This document shows, piece after piece, positions 12,481-28,440 of a stretch of 64,000 bases of DNA; the first letter of the stretch is position 1; every line of letters begins with the position of its first letter. The position numbers and the translations under genes are program-made. The notes under the pieces are model-generated. The model saw nothing but the letters and a program-made list of their open reading frames with translations, did not search any database and had not been told where the DNA came from. The stretch is from Himantopus leucocephalus (taxonomy: Eukaryota > Chordata > Aves > Charadriiformes > Recurvirostridae). The stretch spans positions 2,642,169 through 2,706,168 of the forward strand of contig RSEF01000026.1 of assembly GCA_003993805.1 (NCBI GenBank), read 5' to 3'.

Positions 12481-13440
12481 GTCCTATGAAGCCCTCCGCC
12501 TGCACACCAGTATACAAAGGATTTCCTTTTTTTTTTTCTCCTTTTTTTTTAAGGCTGATTTTATACATCACCACAGAAGACCTAACCCCATNCCCCCCCC
12601 TTTCCTTCCCATTTTTCCTCTTTTTTTTAACATTCTCCACAAAAGTTTACAAAATAGCCTTGAGATTACGCTTGCGGGATACAGGATCCAATCAACTCTG
12701 GCAGAAGCCGGCCAGCCCCGCAGGGATGCCAGTTAAGAGATGTGTCACCATCGTCGTTTCTGTTTCTTTTGCCCGAAGTCCCCCCCCTTTCCCCTCTGCT
12801 TCCCTCCAGCCGGCGGCAGCGAGCAAACAACAGGGCAGCGGGAAGGTGCTGGGGGTGGGTTTGTGGCTGATTATCTGAGTGCTCAAAAAAAAAAAAACCA
12901 ACTCAAAACCAAAAAAGAAACAAACCGAGAACAGGTATCCCAAAGGGAAAGGCCTTTTTTTTTGTATTTCCAAAACAGGGACTGTCCGGCGAAGGAGCCG
13001 ACACCGCTGGGTGTCTCATGGTGCCAGGGGGACGCGGGAAGGGGTGATCTGTTGATCATCTGTATGGCTCTTCGACCGCTCGGGACATCGTCCCCCTCGG
13101 GCTTGGGCCCCTCTGAGCCCTCCCGGTTGCCCAGCGGGTGGTTTTGGGAGCCATGCACAGATCCAGACCCTACACATGGGTCCAGACCCTGCCAGGACCA
13201 CGAGGAGGCTCTGCAAGCCCCGTGGCAAACTTTGCTCCTCTCCATCCACCACACCGCTTCGACTCGTAGTCAAGTCCATGAACTTCCCTTTTTTTTTGTG
13301 TGTGTGTCCAGTCTTGTGGTGGGGGTTGTTTTGTTTGTTTTTTTGTTTTTTGTTTTTTTTTGTGGGGGTTTATTTGGTAAAAAAGTTTCTCCCTCCCCAC
13401 CCCAAACCACCCCACCCCACAGTCAGCCTCGCATCAGCCT
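12481..13440 (-). other. Probable LRRN2 3' UTR
   Basis: This lies immediately downstream of the LRRN2 stop codon in gene orientation. Read on the minus strand it is A-rich, with long A tracts (plus-strand T runs at 13291-13370, 12525-12552 and 12621-12630). AATAAA occurs at 13369-13374, only 67 bases past the stop; TATAAA occurs at 12560-12565; an ATTAAA lies just beyond, at 12308-12313. Which is used cannot be decided from sequence, and a 3' UTR of about 70 bases would be unusually short. The single N at 12592 sits in a C run and is likely a homopolymer problem. Confidence 0.5.
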
Positions 13441-15829
<2,389 letters not shown>

Positions 15830-16139
15830 CTGAAAGGCCAGACAACAAGTTGTGTTAGAGGAGACCTCACGCACATAGCGAACAAGAATAAATAGGCTGG
15901 AGAGGCAAAGCCCCGTGCACGGGACCCCCAGTGCCCTGCCCAGCCTGGAGACAGACAAACGTGTCCATTTAATCTGTTTTATACCCATAGCACCAACTGT
16001 GCCCCCCCATCCCAAGAGGTTTTGAGTGTAATTAGCCCATGGATGCTCCGCCCAGGGCCACCAGCAGCCCACGGACCAAAGGCTTCTCCCTGAGCAGAGC
16101 TGCAGATGCTGGGAAGAGAAAAATCTCCATGGGGGCAAC

Positions 16140-16239
16140 NNNNNNNNNNNNNNNNNNNNNNNNNNNNNNNNNNNNNNNNNNNNNNNNNNNNNNNNNNNNN
16201 NNNNNNNNNNNNNNNNNNNNNNNNNNNNNNNNNNNNNNN
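16140..16239. other. Assembly gap (100 N)
   Basis: This is a placeholder gap of exactly 100 Ns. Unlike the two other 100-base gaps, I see no CR1 sequence on either flank, so the cause of the break is not apparent. Confidence 0.98.
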
Positions 16240-19200
16240 TTTGCTTTGAAATGGGACAGATTATCCCAGACCCACCTCACCCTTTTTGTTTCTACACTAG
16301 CACAGCAGTAAGCACGCCTACCTCTGCACAAACTTGGGCTTCAAGGCTTAAACTGGCCAATATCGGGGGAAGCTGGTGGCCCAGGGGGCTGATGCTGAGC
16401 AGGAAGCCAAGCTTTTTTGGGAAAGAGCAGTACACAAGCGAGCACAGCCCCCTGCACAATGGGGCTGCAGCATCCAGAGCAACCACACAGACCCCTGTCC
16501 AAACCTCCCCTCTGGGAGAAAGCCCCCCCCAGCTCCTTTTAAAGCACTGGCCCAGGGTGAGGATAATTTCCTGGGAGCAGGAAACCCTGATTGGACTCAT
16601 TAGAAGCTCCTGGGGGAATGCAGAAGCCCCTTAACCCCCTCCATGCCTGGTGCGACCCTCGGCCCCTTGCCTTGCACCCTTTCCGGGGAAGAGGAGTCGG
16701 GGTTCCTCGGTGGGGCGTTTGGCGAAGGACTGGGGTGGGCACGAGCCCCCCGGCACCTCCCTGCGCCTCTCCCAGTCCAGCTGCGGGGTTCGGAGGAGCC
16801 GGAGCCGACCATCACTCCACCTTTCATTTTTTGATTTGCTACAGCTCCCCTGACCCACGCTGACACAAATCAAACCAACCCCAAAGCTTCTCCCCGTCTT
16901 AAAAGACTCTCGCGCAGCAGGAAAAAACATTAAAAAGCAGCCAGAGTGGGAAAAGAAAGTTTCTCTCCAAGCAGCTCTATTTTATCACCCCCTTGTTCTC
17001 CCTGTAAAGGGCTTCCAACCAAAGTTTATTCAGCATCGACTCATCCAAGCCTTGCGCCAGAATTGATCCCGCACACTTCCCTTCTTGCCTGCTGCGAGGG
17101 CATTGGCTTTTAAACCATCTCCCGGAGAAACAGCATTAAAGAAGAGGAAGGCTGTATTGATTTCTGCATCCTTCTGATGGACCCTCATCTTTCTTTTTAA
17201 GTGCATAGACATTTCTGTGACTATAAGTCTCTCCAGCCATTAAAATATTATAGCATCTTTTCTCCTTAAAAAAATAATATGGAGGATTTTATTTATTTAT
17301 TTATTTCCTTAAGGCTGTGAAGAAGAGCCCAGAAAAAGCACCTTGTTTCAAACCCCATTTTACAGGGAAGACTCCCCAGCTCTGCTGCTGGGTGATATCT
17401 CNGTCACTTTTGCCCAGCGCTGAACAGCTCTGCGGCACTGATGGCCACGGAAAATCGTGCATACAGGATGATGCCGTGACAGTCCAGGTGTTTGTATAAG
17501 TAATAGGATCAGAGCTTGCAGAAAAAATGTCATTTTTTTTGGAAACTCGGGGTACTAAACTTCATACTTCATGGTTTCAAATGGCATGGACCAAACGGAA
17601 CAGGGAGCGCATCAGCAGCATGTGGTCTGCGCTGTGGGGTGCGATCCCCGGGGAGGACAGTCCTCGCAGGGGACGGAGCTGAGCCCCTTCTGCTGTGACA
17701 GCCCTGCTCCCTGGTGACAGCAGTGACACCCCGGGGACCTGCACCCTGCAGTTCATCCGTGGGGCGGCGGGGAGACGGTGAAGGAGAGGGCAGGAGTCCG
17801 CTGATTGTCTTTTATCCGTTACCCAGTGAAGTCTGGCTCATTATTTCTTAATTAGGCACTGAAGAAGCCTGCAGGTAGCGCGCAAACGCATGTAGACTTT
17901 TATTGCGCTGCACCAGAGATGGATGGTGGGATGGACCGGGCAGTGCCGCAGCTCCCACAGCCACGGTTTTCATTCGATCGGGTTTACCCTTCGGGTTCGA
18001 AAGCCCCCCCCCCGGCAGAGCTGCATCCCCGCCAGCCTGGGGAGGCGGTGCGGGAGCCAGGGCTGGCGAGGGGCAGGGACGGGGGTCCCGGGAGACCCAG
18101 ACCTCGAGGGGCTCACAGGGGTTCTGCTCCCCGCGTGCAACTTTGCTGTTATTCATGCGCACACACACACACACGTACCCCAACTCCCACCCACCCCGTC
18201 CATCCGCGACTCCCCAGCAGCACCGAAGCACGGACCGTGCCCCAAAAGCCCTTGTTTTCCCCCCAGACAGACCCAGGGCGCAGGATAAGGCAGAAAAGGA
18301 GAGGGACCCGGGACTGGAAGCTAACAAATAGAGAGATCAGGCTCGAGACGTGGCTGAGGTTGCGAGGCTAAGTGGTGTGTCCCAGGGAGCCCAGATTTCA
18401 TCTCCCTTCCAAGACAGACTGATTTGCTGCCTTTGCCGGCGGTGGGAAGACGCTGCCCGGGATAACGGGAGCCTTGGTAAAACCAGAGAGAGGAAAGGGG
18501 ACAGTGGGGAGGAGCGGGGACGTGGGTTGCTGGAGGGTCTGTTGGGGACCGGGACCCCCCTCTACAGCCAGGCTGGGCTCCGGCGAGGCCACGGGCCCCC
18601 CGTTCCCCGCCAGCCCCCGGCTTCTATTTTGGGCTCTTCCTCGGCGTGGGCTGTGGCACAGCGAGAGTGACAGCAGGGAGCTGGGTGACGTTTCTGCTTG
18701 GAGTTTATTTTTTTCCAAAAATGTAAAGCCAGGGGGCTGAAACATTTGCTGCAGTGCCCCGGCACACCGGGAAACGGAAAACACCCCCAGTTTCCTTTTT
18801 TCCCCCAGCAGGACTCAAGCCCGGTCCCCACACTGGGGATGCTGCTTGCCTCTTCCAGAGTTTCCCAGCATTTACCCAATTCCTTCCTCTCGCTAAGGCA
18901 TTTTTGTGACTTCTGCCTTCAAGGCTGGATTTCTCCCAGGTACAAATGTCCATCTCCCCTTCCTCACAGCTCCCTGCCAGCCTCATTGCAGAGAAGCCGG
19001 AGCCCCAGTGTGCCTTTGGTAAGGATTTTAGCCGGTCATGGTCCCCGAGGAAATGAGACACACAGTGCCAGGGCCAGGCAGGGGGTCTGTGGCACGGCCC
19101 CACACGGTACCGGCCTGAATTTGCCACAAGCCCACGACATCATCTGTGGTGTCACTTGCTCAAGGAATCTGTTTCCATCCCAGCCAGGTGTGCTCAGGGA

Positions 19201-20782
19201 TGGAGACGGGGGATACAGCAGAGAAATATGGAAGGAGAAGAAATAAGGGGGAATGAAAGCGCCACAAGAAGATAAAGAAGGAGAACCAGAGGTGAAAAGG
19301 TGAAGGAAAGGGACAAAGAAACCATCACAGCATGAGGTGGGGAGAGGGACATCTCGTCTCGTGAATCCCCGTCTTGTGACGGGGAGGACAGGAGAGATGG
19401 GGGCGCAGCACTGGGGAGAGGGGAGCGCGGCTGCATGAACAGGCGGCAGAAGCCCGAGGAAAGAAAAAAAAAAGAAAAAAAAAAAAAAGAAAAGCAATGA
19501 GAATGAGAATTGATGAGGCACAGAGAAGGGAAGAGTCTTTTCATCAGCAAGTTTGCTGGATGAAGCCAGGAGATAAATCATGCAGTAGAAGGAGCCTTGG
19601 TCTCAGTGCTTGCACCGGCTGCCTCTCTCCCTCTGTCATCTGTCTAATAGCCCGGCTTCGGGAGATAAACGGCTGCAGCTGAGCCCTGGGCTCTCCTGCC
19701 CGTCCCTCTCCCTTACCGCAGCCAGAAGAGCCCGATGCTTTCCCCAGCGCGCCGCCGGGCGGGAGGCGATGGACAGCCCCTGCACCCCGAGGGGGACAAG
19801 GGGGATGAGGAGGACCCCGACCGCTCTGGGGGTCCCTTGGCTGGGGAAAGGCGGGAGCTCAGCCCACGGCTCCTCTCCGCAGGCAGCAGCTCTCCCGCAG
19901 CCGTGTCCCCAGGGGGTAGCAGACACCCCAGCCCGCGCCGCATCCCCCTGGGGACAGTGAGATCCTGCCAAGCCCCTGTCTTTTCTGGGTGACAGCTTTA
20001 AGCAAGCAGTGCACACAGCAGCCTGCGACGTGGCCATCGCTCTCAAAGCTTTCCAGCACTGCCGCACTTCGGTGGCTGCTAAGCCTTCACGCCACTGTCA
20101 CCAGCCCTGCCAGCTCCCGGCGGAGGCAGATGAGAAGTGGCAGTCGGATGCTGTGGGAAAATCCTTCCCCCCGCCCGTCCCCACCGCCTTTTGCTCTTTT
20201 CGATGGCGCAACTCAAATCTGCAGCCAGCCCTCGGGAGAAGACGCGGTGGCGGGGAGGATGCGAGACGGGCACACGCTGCCGGTCCAGCCTGATCCAGCC
20301 TCTCTGCACACTGAGACAACACTAGACCAAGCTGCACAGCCCCTGCGTACCCCCAGAAAAGGGATTTTTTTTTTAGCACATCGCCTCGCCCAGCTCTCAG
20401 GCCTGGCTGCTTTGGGCTCAGGACTTTCTGCAGTGGCACCCAGTAAAGTTTGTCCCCTCAGGCTGAGGTCACATCTCACCCTTTTACACCTCTGTGTAAA
20501 AGCTCCATTTCTATTTGTGATAAAACCAACAAGAATTAACTAGGATTCTGTATCAATTACTTGTAAAACTTAGAAATAGGATACTCTGCTGTTATCTGAA
20601 ACACTCCTGTATCGCTCTTGTACCTGGATGGAGACGCTGTATTAAATCCTGCAGGGCTGTGCTGTAACGGCCACTTTTACAAGGTTGGCTCTGGGGTCCT
20701 GCTGTCTCCAGGGCTGTCATCATCCCTTGCCCCGGAGCAGCCGGCACAGCCTCCCCTGAACCACCATCCTCGCCAGATAAAA

Positions 20783-20847
20783 AGACCTCCAGATAACAGG
20801 AGGTCTCCTCAGGACCTCCTATTTTCAGTGATCTCCTATTTTCAGTG
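20783..20847. repeat. Short inverted repeat beside a tandem duplication
   Basis: AGACCTCC (20783-20790) and GGAGGTCT (20799-20806) form a perfect 8-base inverted repeat with an 8-base loop. Just after it, CTCCTATTTTCAGTG occurs twice in tandem (about 20817-20847). The stem is too short for a microRNA precursor. Slippage is enough to explain the tandem copy. Confidence 0.6.
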
Positions 20848-21000
20848 GCGCTGAGCACCCGCATCGTGCCTGGCAGCTGCAGGCAGCTGGGTGCCGTTCA
20901 CACGTTGAAATCCAGGCTGGGGGAGAGAGGAGAGGGACCATGTGGGCACCGGGGTCCTGGCAGACCAGCCCTGCCCTTGCTGCCGTCGCGGTGCCAACTG

Positions 21001-21480
21001 GGAGCGTGACTTATTTATGACACTTTTATAGCAGTAAAAGCCTTAGTGCAAATGCAAAACAAGCCCTTTCCTCCCCCCGGGTAACTCGTGCCTTCTGGGA
21101 AGTGAGCACAAATGATGCCAGCGCGGGCACTTTGGGGATCCATCCTCCCTGGGCCAACCGCTCACGCCGGGGCAGCTCTGCCCGGGGAGCTCGCACACTG
21201 CCCTGGGTCCCCGTCACTGCCCGTCCCCACCACGGAGCGCAGGATCAGGCCAGCCTGAGTCTAGGTCTCAAGGTACAGTTACAGTATGGGAAATACATCC
21301 CAAGGGATCATCAAATGGCACGCGTTCTGGATTAGCCACTTACACAACCGTGATACTAATGGTATCTATTAGCTAGCTGTTAATCTTGAATAAATGTTTT
21401 TAATGATCCACTATTTAACATACAATAACTGACGTATTAAATCTCAGTTAAGCTGCGGAGGTCAACTCATTATGTGGGGC
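21001..21480. promoter_or_regulatory. AT-rich island, candidate conserved noncoding element
   Basis: The AT-rich block (mainly 21340-21470) stands out in GC-rich surroundings and carries several TAAT/ATTA cores and ACTGACGTATTAAATC. A TATAAAAG on the minus strand at 21023-21030, in LRRN2 sense, sits 5.5 kb upstream of the start codon. Regulatory function is inferred only. Confidence 0.3.
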
Positions 21481-24400
21481 TAACGGTGGCAGGGATGATG
21501 CAGAGACATAACTCTGGATATCGGGAAAAGGAAATATATCCTTCAAGTGCTATGTAGGCTCTCAAAAGGTTTTTCTGCTGTGGGGACCAGCCGGTGTCCC
21601 TGGGCACTAGAGAGGATGCGGCAGAGATGAGGCGGCTCTGGGAGGTGGGATGAGCCCTGGGCTGAGCACCCCCACGTGCCTGGGGGCAGAGGGAGCCCCG
21701 CAAGCCCCCGTCCCCGCGCAGTCTCACCCCTGTTGCTCGTGGGTTTCTAGGGATTTTCTCCATTTGCACCGTCGGTGGGTGAGAACTAGCCAGGCAGCCG
21801 GCGGGATGCCTCTGCAGGCATCTTGAGTCCACTGCAGCTGATACAGGGACAGAAAATGGCAGAAATTGCCGTGTGAGATACCTGATGCTTGAGCAAGGAA
21901 ACCCGTTCAAGCACCACGGGCCAGCATCCACCCAAAGCTTCACTTTGGCATAGGAAGCAACAGTTTCTCCAAGTCAGCCGTCCTTGCCTGGTGGGTCTCC
22001 TCGCCTCACCCATGGCCACGAAGCCCAAAGCCCCCCGGCCAGGTTTGTCTTTCCTTCCCGGACCTCCACCCTGTCCCAGCGGTTGCACCAGCCAGCGCTG
22101 GTGAGACGCACAGCGTGAGAAGGGAAACTTCACACACGGGGAGCGGAGCAGCAGCGGGTTCAATGCAGCTGGAGACCTCGGCGGAGCCTCGGCTGAGCTC
22201 GGCTCTCCCCTGTCCTGGGCTTTAATTTGCTCCTGTTGCTGATGGGAAACTCCTTCATGCACAGACACGTACAGGGTAACCCCCCGGTGCTGTGGGTCAG
22301 GATTTCTGGGCTCAGCCCCCATCTCAGACCCGCGCTGGCACTGTGGCAAAAGAGTTCAGGCTCGCTCTTCCCAAGTCCTGTGTCCTTACAAACCCGGCAC
22401 GCAAGGCTATGGCAAAGCACGAGCTCACTGTCTTTGGAAGCCAAAATACATCCCCTCCCTCCCACCGGTAAAAGGGGGCCGGGATGTTTCAGCAACGCTG
22501 CCGGGGAGCTCATATCCCCGAGCAAGCATCTTCGACGCCCTGGGGTGGAAAAGCAGCTGCTCTGTTCAGAGCAAAGATCCCGACACAAACCTTGGCAGGG
22601 AGTTTACCGCCACGTCAGAAAACAAACACATAGAGAAAGAAAGAAAAAGACACCGAATCTCCCCCCCGTAACGTGGCAACCGCTCCCCCCGCATCCACGG
22701 CAGCCTCCCTCATCTGTATGCTCCGTCACAGCCCCGCACCATCCGCCGGGTGAGCACCATGGCAACACCGTGGTCTTTAAACACAGGAGTTTGTGCTGCG
22801 ATCGCAAACAGCATTAGGCAATTTAATTAAGCAGCTGGCAAAAGGAAAAACTTTGTCTGTTTGAGGCGTTTTATTAAATTCTGGCGTATTATGCAGCTTT
22901 GCGTCGTCGCTGTCTGGTTCGAGGGATGGGAGGATGCTCCCGCCCCAGCTTTTCTGCCGCTTCACCCCCGGCTAAAGCAAACAAACCAAGCCCGGGCGTG
23001 CGGGGCGGCGTGGCGCGGAGCACGGGGAACCCCGCACGCATCCCTGCATCCCACCTTGGGTGGTCTCTGCACCCACGCACGGGGCCACGGCAGCGAAGCC
23101 GTGCTCCAGCCGCGGTAATTTTAGCTCGTTATCACCTGAAAGGCATTAACACAAGACAGGGAACAGACCCCTCCAAAAGCAGCAGCTCTGGGCTGCTGCT
23201 CTGCCGGCTTTTCTGGTGGCTTCTTTCCTCGGTTAAGCCTCGTTGTGTGCTGAGGGACCCGGGGATGTTGTTTGTGGGCCTTCTCCTGCATCTCTCCTGG
23301 CAGGGAGGGCGATAGCGTTATTTCTGCTTGTCTAGGAGATAAAAAGCTGGCGGGAGCGTGCAAAGCAAACCGCTCGGCTGCCTGCACCTCGCTATCGCGC
23401 CGATCCGCCAGGAGCCGGCGGGCAGGAGCGGTCCCTGCTTCTTATCTGGATGCTTCTCTCCCTCCACTTTGGATGTTTTTTAATGAGGAGGGCTGGGAAA
23501 TAAGCCTGTTGTTCTTCTTCTTTTGCTTTCAGGCTCTGGAAGGGTTGCGGTGGCTCTGCCTGCCTCCAAAACGCTCCCACAGGTCCCTGTGGCTTCCTGG
23601 AGATGCTGCTGGCAGCTTCAGGCACAGCCTCCAGCCTGGAGCATGCAGGATTTGGCCCTGTGCAGCCACGAACTGCCCACGCAGCGCTGAGCACATCCCA
23701 GAGCTGCTTTTGGTCCCACACTCATTGCCTGGGGATAAGCACGGTCCCATCCCACCGGGATGCCGAGAGACCGGGTGCCTCGGTGGCTGGGGAGATGCTC
23801 GGGGAGGAGCTGGGATCCCTGGGCTGTGCCGGGGGTCCCTGCGGAGCAGCTTCTCCAAAGCAGGGCTCAGCAGCGTTCAGGATTTCTGTCCTGGAGACAA
23901 TCACCGGAGCCCTTCCCCGCCCCTCATCTCCCTCGTCCTCTTCGATCGCAAAAGTTGAGACCATGAGACCTTGTTGGGGAGCAGCACCGGGGCCGGGTGG
24001 CCACGTACAGCAGTGGGGACTGGTGCCGAGATGGCACCCAGCGCTCCCTGTGACACCCGGAGCCACGGCCGGGCTCCTTAGCGGGGCCAGGAGTTAAATC
24101 CATCCACACTGCCTTGCCTGCTTGGGAATGTGGCTTTGGAGGTGCTGAGCCGGTGGCACGAGCTCTAAAGGCAGCAGTTCCTCTCCTGTGTCCTGCATGC
24201 AGCAAGCTAACCACTGCGGGAAGCCTCAAATCCATCCCTTTTTGGCTGGGCAGCCCTGGGGCCGTCTCATTTTATCCCCGAGAATCGCAGGGCTGGTCTC
24301 CAGGCTGTGGGGTTAACTGGTGCATTTGTAAACGTCTTACAAAAGCCAACTGGAAAAGCTGGCTGATCTCCGCTCCGGATTGCCTGAAGAAATAAGAGGC

Positions 24401-27400
24401 TGGGAAGATGGAGTTTCGGTCTCGGCTCGTAGCTGAATTGTCTTTTACTCTGTAAAATTTGCGTCATTTAACAAAAGCCGTGCTGTGTTGGGCTGCAGCT
24501 CGCTGCATTTTTGGAAGCGTCTCTAACGACTGGCACCGTCTCCGGGCTGCAGCAGGAGCTGAACTCTGATCTGCGCGGCCGGATTCTCCCCAGCATCCTT
24601 GCGGTCCCCTTTGCAAATCTCAAAGTCAAGAACATCCCAAGCAGAAACAGGACGGAGAAGGAGGGGAGAGGGCTCAGGCAGGGCCGGCACCGGTGATCTC
24701 GGTGAACGCAGGAGCCGTGCCTGGGTTTGCAGGCACCTATCTCACCCCCCTGCCACCGTCTCTTTTGCAATCTGAAGAGCCCATTTCGCTTTTCAGGTGG
24801 GGTCTGTTTCACAGCTCCGGCTATCGCCGTTCCCCTGCCCAGACCCTTCCCGTCGGGGCAGGAGAGCCCGCAGGCGCTGCTCAGATCGCAGGCGTATCAC
24901 TGGCTTCGGTCTGCGGCTTTATTTATTCCCTAATAATCCCTCGCCTGCCATTTGCCCTTTCCGACTGTTGCTGCAGTGTGTCACTGTTTCCAGAGCTATC
25001 TCCACGATCTTCTTCCTGAGTGGCAAAAGCTAATTTAGAGCCCTTCAGCCTGTAAAAGCCATCGCTGAGCCTCTGAGAGCCTAGCGCAGGCTTCCAAATG
25101 GCATTTGCCTCCTTAATCACCCAGAGGCTTTAGAAAATGCTCTCTGTGAGCAACAAAGGAGTTCCCAGCACATGCGGGGAGCTGCGCGCCCCAACCCCAG
25201 CACCCCCAGACAGCACCCAGCGTGCCAGGATGCCCCGAGCATCCCGAGCCCCTTTGAAACCCTCATCCTTCCCCTCTGCTGTGCTCAATTCCCACCTTCC
25301 AGCCCCGCAGTGACACCCAGTTTGCTCCAGGACCTTCCCGGCGAGGCACAGCTCCATCCTGCCCGGGTCAGAGGCAGAACGTGTGGTTCCCTTCCCCAAA
25401 CCGGCGTGCCTGGCATTGGCGAGCACTGCCCGGCAGCAGGGAGCCGTGCCGCAGGCGCCGCCTGTCCCTGGCACTGCCGTGCCATGGATGAGAAACAAAC
25501 AGCTCCAGCCCGGTAATGAGCTCCCCCAGTTCCTCCTCCCCGCCGTGCTGCGGAGCGGAGTGTTAAATAATTCAGCCGAGCTCCTGAACTGCCTGGAAAA
25601 CACCTCCAGGTCTTTCCTAATGAGCTCGCTACGGACCCACCGTCCAAGGCTAGAGGAGCGGGGAGAGCCAGTCCCTCCATCAACACACTGACACCAAGCA
25701 AGCACGGGCGACCACCGTGCCCCCAAACGTGGTGGCGTGGCTGGCTGGCGGGTCCCCAAATTTCTGGGCCACGCATGCAGCGCCAGGAGCATCTCAATGC
25801 AGGAGGGATGTGGCCGGGCCATGTCCCAGCTGGTGCAAAGCAGAGCAGGAGCTGCATCGGTGCAGGCAGCAGAGCCACGAAGCACAAGCGGCAGTGCCAA
25901 AAGCAGGCGGATTCAAACGAGGGAGAAATGGTCAATGCAAAAGAGAACAAAACCCGGAGCAAAGCCCCCCCACGGGGAGATGGACTCTGCTTGCCGGTGC
26001 TTTCAAAGCTGAACCCTTTCAGCGTGGCCCAAGCCCGGGTACTGGGGCATTGCACGGAGCTCGCTGGCAGAGCAGGCGCAGCCTCCCTCCGGCACCCCTT
26101 CCACCCGCAACGCCTCCGTAGGACGAGGGTGGCCGGGGGGAGACCACACCAGACCCCACAAGCAGCAATGGCTCCGGAGCAGTGCCAGGAAGCCTCACAT
26201 CAAACCGTTTCCCTGTGTCCCATCTTTTCCCCCCTCCAGCATCCCCTTTCCCTTCTGCCGAGCCCCGCGGTGCCCCGGGCAGAGTGTGGCCATGTCCCCC
26301 AGCCCAGCAGGAGGACAGGAGGGGGACACTGCGGAGGGATCACGCAGTAATGTCACTCGTACCATTACCCTCCTCCTCCCATTGCCTGTCATTTTCTGGT
26401 TGTCGGTGGCAGGCTCCGATGACAGACACGGCCGCTGCGATGCGACTCCCCGGGGGTCTCAGGAGCACCAGGGACAGAAGGAGGAGGAGGAGGAAGGGGG
26501 AGCAGGGTGGGTGGTGGGGACACGGGCCAACACATGCATCTTCCTGGGAGGGATGTGTGCAGGAGGGAGGATTCGGTCTCACCGAGGCTGGCTACCAATC
26601 CAAGGTTTCATGTTTGCTTGGCAACCTCCTGCGAGCAGGTTAAGGCTGCGGAAGCAGAGCCCGCTGCCTGTCTACGGCGTTTCACGCTGCTGCTTGGGGG
26701 CCATGGGAGCGACAGAGGGTGAAAATGCAGGTGGGAAGAAAGTGGTGGGAAAAAGAGGGAGATGGAGAGATCCCCCATGGGCTACGGCACTGCGCTGGGC
26801 TGCTCTCGCTGCCCAAATTCCCACCCAAATTTCCTCTCGGGGGGAAATTTCCCACAGCTGCTGAGCTCCTCTGCGCTCTGGGGACAGTCCCAACAACCCG
26901 AAGGGGCTCTAGGAAAACCTGATTAATCCCTGAAGGCAGGAAAATCCAGGGGATCCCAAACTCCAGAGGCACCAGCCCCAGCTCTGCTCTAGCAGACCAT
27001 TCCGCCGGCTTTGCTCTTGTCCTGTTTTCAGCAGGACCTCAGGGGTGGGTGCACCCACGGGTGACACCGTGGCTCATCCCACTTGTGGTTTCTGGGTGCA
27101 GGAGCGCGCCTGTGAGCTGAGCCCGAGCCCTTCGCCCGCCGCAAGCCAGAAACCGAGCAAGACCAGCACGGGTTTGTCTGGAGAGTCCTGGCCTTGAAAG
27201 CAGATCGGACGCAAGTCCCAGACGGCCCCACCAATTCCAGCTAATAAAAAGGATATTTCACACATCAGGCACTTTGCAGACACGTTAATGAGAGCAAACA
27301 AAGGCTCCGCGATGCAGATTAGGGGATGCAGGAAAGCAGCTCCCAGCATGGGCGCTGCTGGTCGCAGCCAGCCCAGCCACTGGGCTTTGCCATCCTCCTC

Positions 27401-28160
27401 CTGGGGGACATCCCCGGGAGCATCCCGGGGACCACGGCCGGACTCTGCCCTCCAGCAGCTCCACGAGGCTGAAATGCTGCTTTGGAGGGCGGCACTGCGG
27501 GGCTGGGGAGGGGGATCGGGTGGGCTGGAGCTCCCAAAATCATCCCCAGGGCTGGGGAAGGGACCAGCACGGTGGCCCCGAGAGCGAGAGGAGGCAGGAC
27601 GCCAAGGAGCTGTATTTTTCAGGCAGCCAAGCGCCACGCAAGAAGGCAAAGGGGTGAGGGGGGACTCTAAATCACCACCCCCATTCCTACCGGGGGTAGG
27701 TGCCCCTTGCTGCCCGGGATGCTCGCTGCCGGGAGAGGGGATAAAGCACGAGGCCATCCCACTCACGGGCAGCAGGTACCGCCATGAGCCAGCTGGGACG
27801 CAGCAGCTCTCATCATCATCCTGATGGAGCAAATGGCGGCACTCGAACCGGTGTGTCCTCGTCCTCCCCACGGGCAAGGTGGGGGAGAAGGGTGCTGTGC
27901 GTCCCGAGGGGCTGCACCCACTCAGGACACGTGTCTCAGCGCTGTGAAATCCAGTGTCGGCTCTCATCGGGCCAGTACTACCAGCAGCGGACTACGATCC
28001 AGGACTTTGCTTCGGCTCCAGTGACATTAGGAGCTTTAAACTACGCGAGTGCCACGTTAAAGCCGGATTTCTGCTACTTGCCGTGTGGGATATCCAGAAA
28101 TGGAAGCATCGCTAGAAGGGTTAATTCCTCCCCGCCTTCCCCTTTCCTAAAGGAGAGATT
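21481..28160. other. GC-rich noncoding DNA
   Basis: Long open frames on both strands are low-complexity translations rich in Pro, Gly, Arg and Ser with no recognisable domain. I find no RNA gene and no retroelement. A half-site similar to an RFX X-box (GCACCATGGCAAC) occurs at 22754-22766. Confidence 0.45.
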
Positions 28161-28440
28161 TCATGCCATGCTGAATAAATAAAATAATGTGATATTACAA
28201 AAGACTGCAGCACAGTATATTAGATACCACAGCACTGTTGCAGGGCGTCTGTCAGCACCAATCACGATGACTGATGACTTATCAAGAATGGACCTGACGT
28301 TTCCAAATGAGCTGTTTTGATAGAGTTGTCATTCAAAGGGGATCTAAAATAAAATAATAATAATAATAAAAAACGCAGATAGGAACAGGAAGAGAAATGG
28401 AAAACATTTGCCGCCGCTGTCCCACCTATTTAAGGGTTCC
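28161..28440. promoter_or_regulatory. AT-rich island, candidate conserved noncoding element
   Basis: The block holds TGACTGATGACTTATC, CCAATCACGATGAC and several AT-rich homeodomain-type sites, then an (AAT)n run at about 28346-28372. A TATTTAAG at 28427-28434, in the context CACCTATTTAAGGG, could be a weak TATA element on the plus strand, but no ORF with a recognisable product follows. Confidence 0.28.

Larger units (their letters stand above)
15830..21000. other. Noncoding DNA upstream of LRRN2, probably 5' intron
   Basis: If LRRN2 has distal untranslated exons this is intronic, which is an inference from the family's gene structure. No coding sequence is recognisable. An AT-rich patch lies at 16980-17310, with a TTTA repeat at 17287-17307. 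Further items are a CA run at 18160-18176, an A-rich run at 19463-19495, and a single N at 17402 without flanking duplication. The 100-base gap is listed separately. Confidence 0.45.

Noticed and set aside
17990..18010. tRNA B-box-like GGGTTCGAAAGC
   Set aside because: There is no matching A-box, acceptor stem or cloverleaf around it.
20783..20806. Possible microRNA hairpin
   Set aside because: The 8-base stem with 8-base loop is far too short for a pre-miRNA, and the surrounding bases do not extend the pairing.
21900..21930. REST/NRSE-like GTTCAAGCACCACGGGCCAGC
   Set aside because: It resembles the neuronal silencer element, but an extra base disrupts the spacing and the right half-site is poor.
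25130..26055. Two overlapping 256-residue minus-strand open frames
   Set aside because: Both frames of the same GC-rich DNA are open, typical of stop-poor sequence; neither shows a family pattern.
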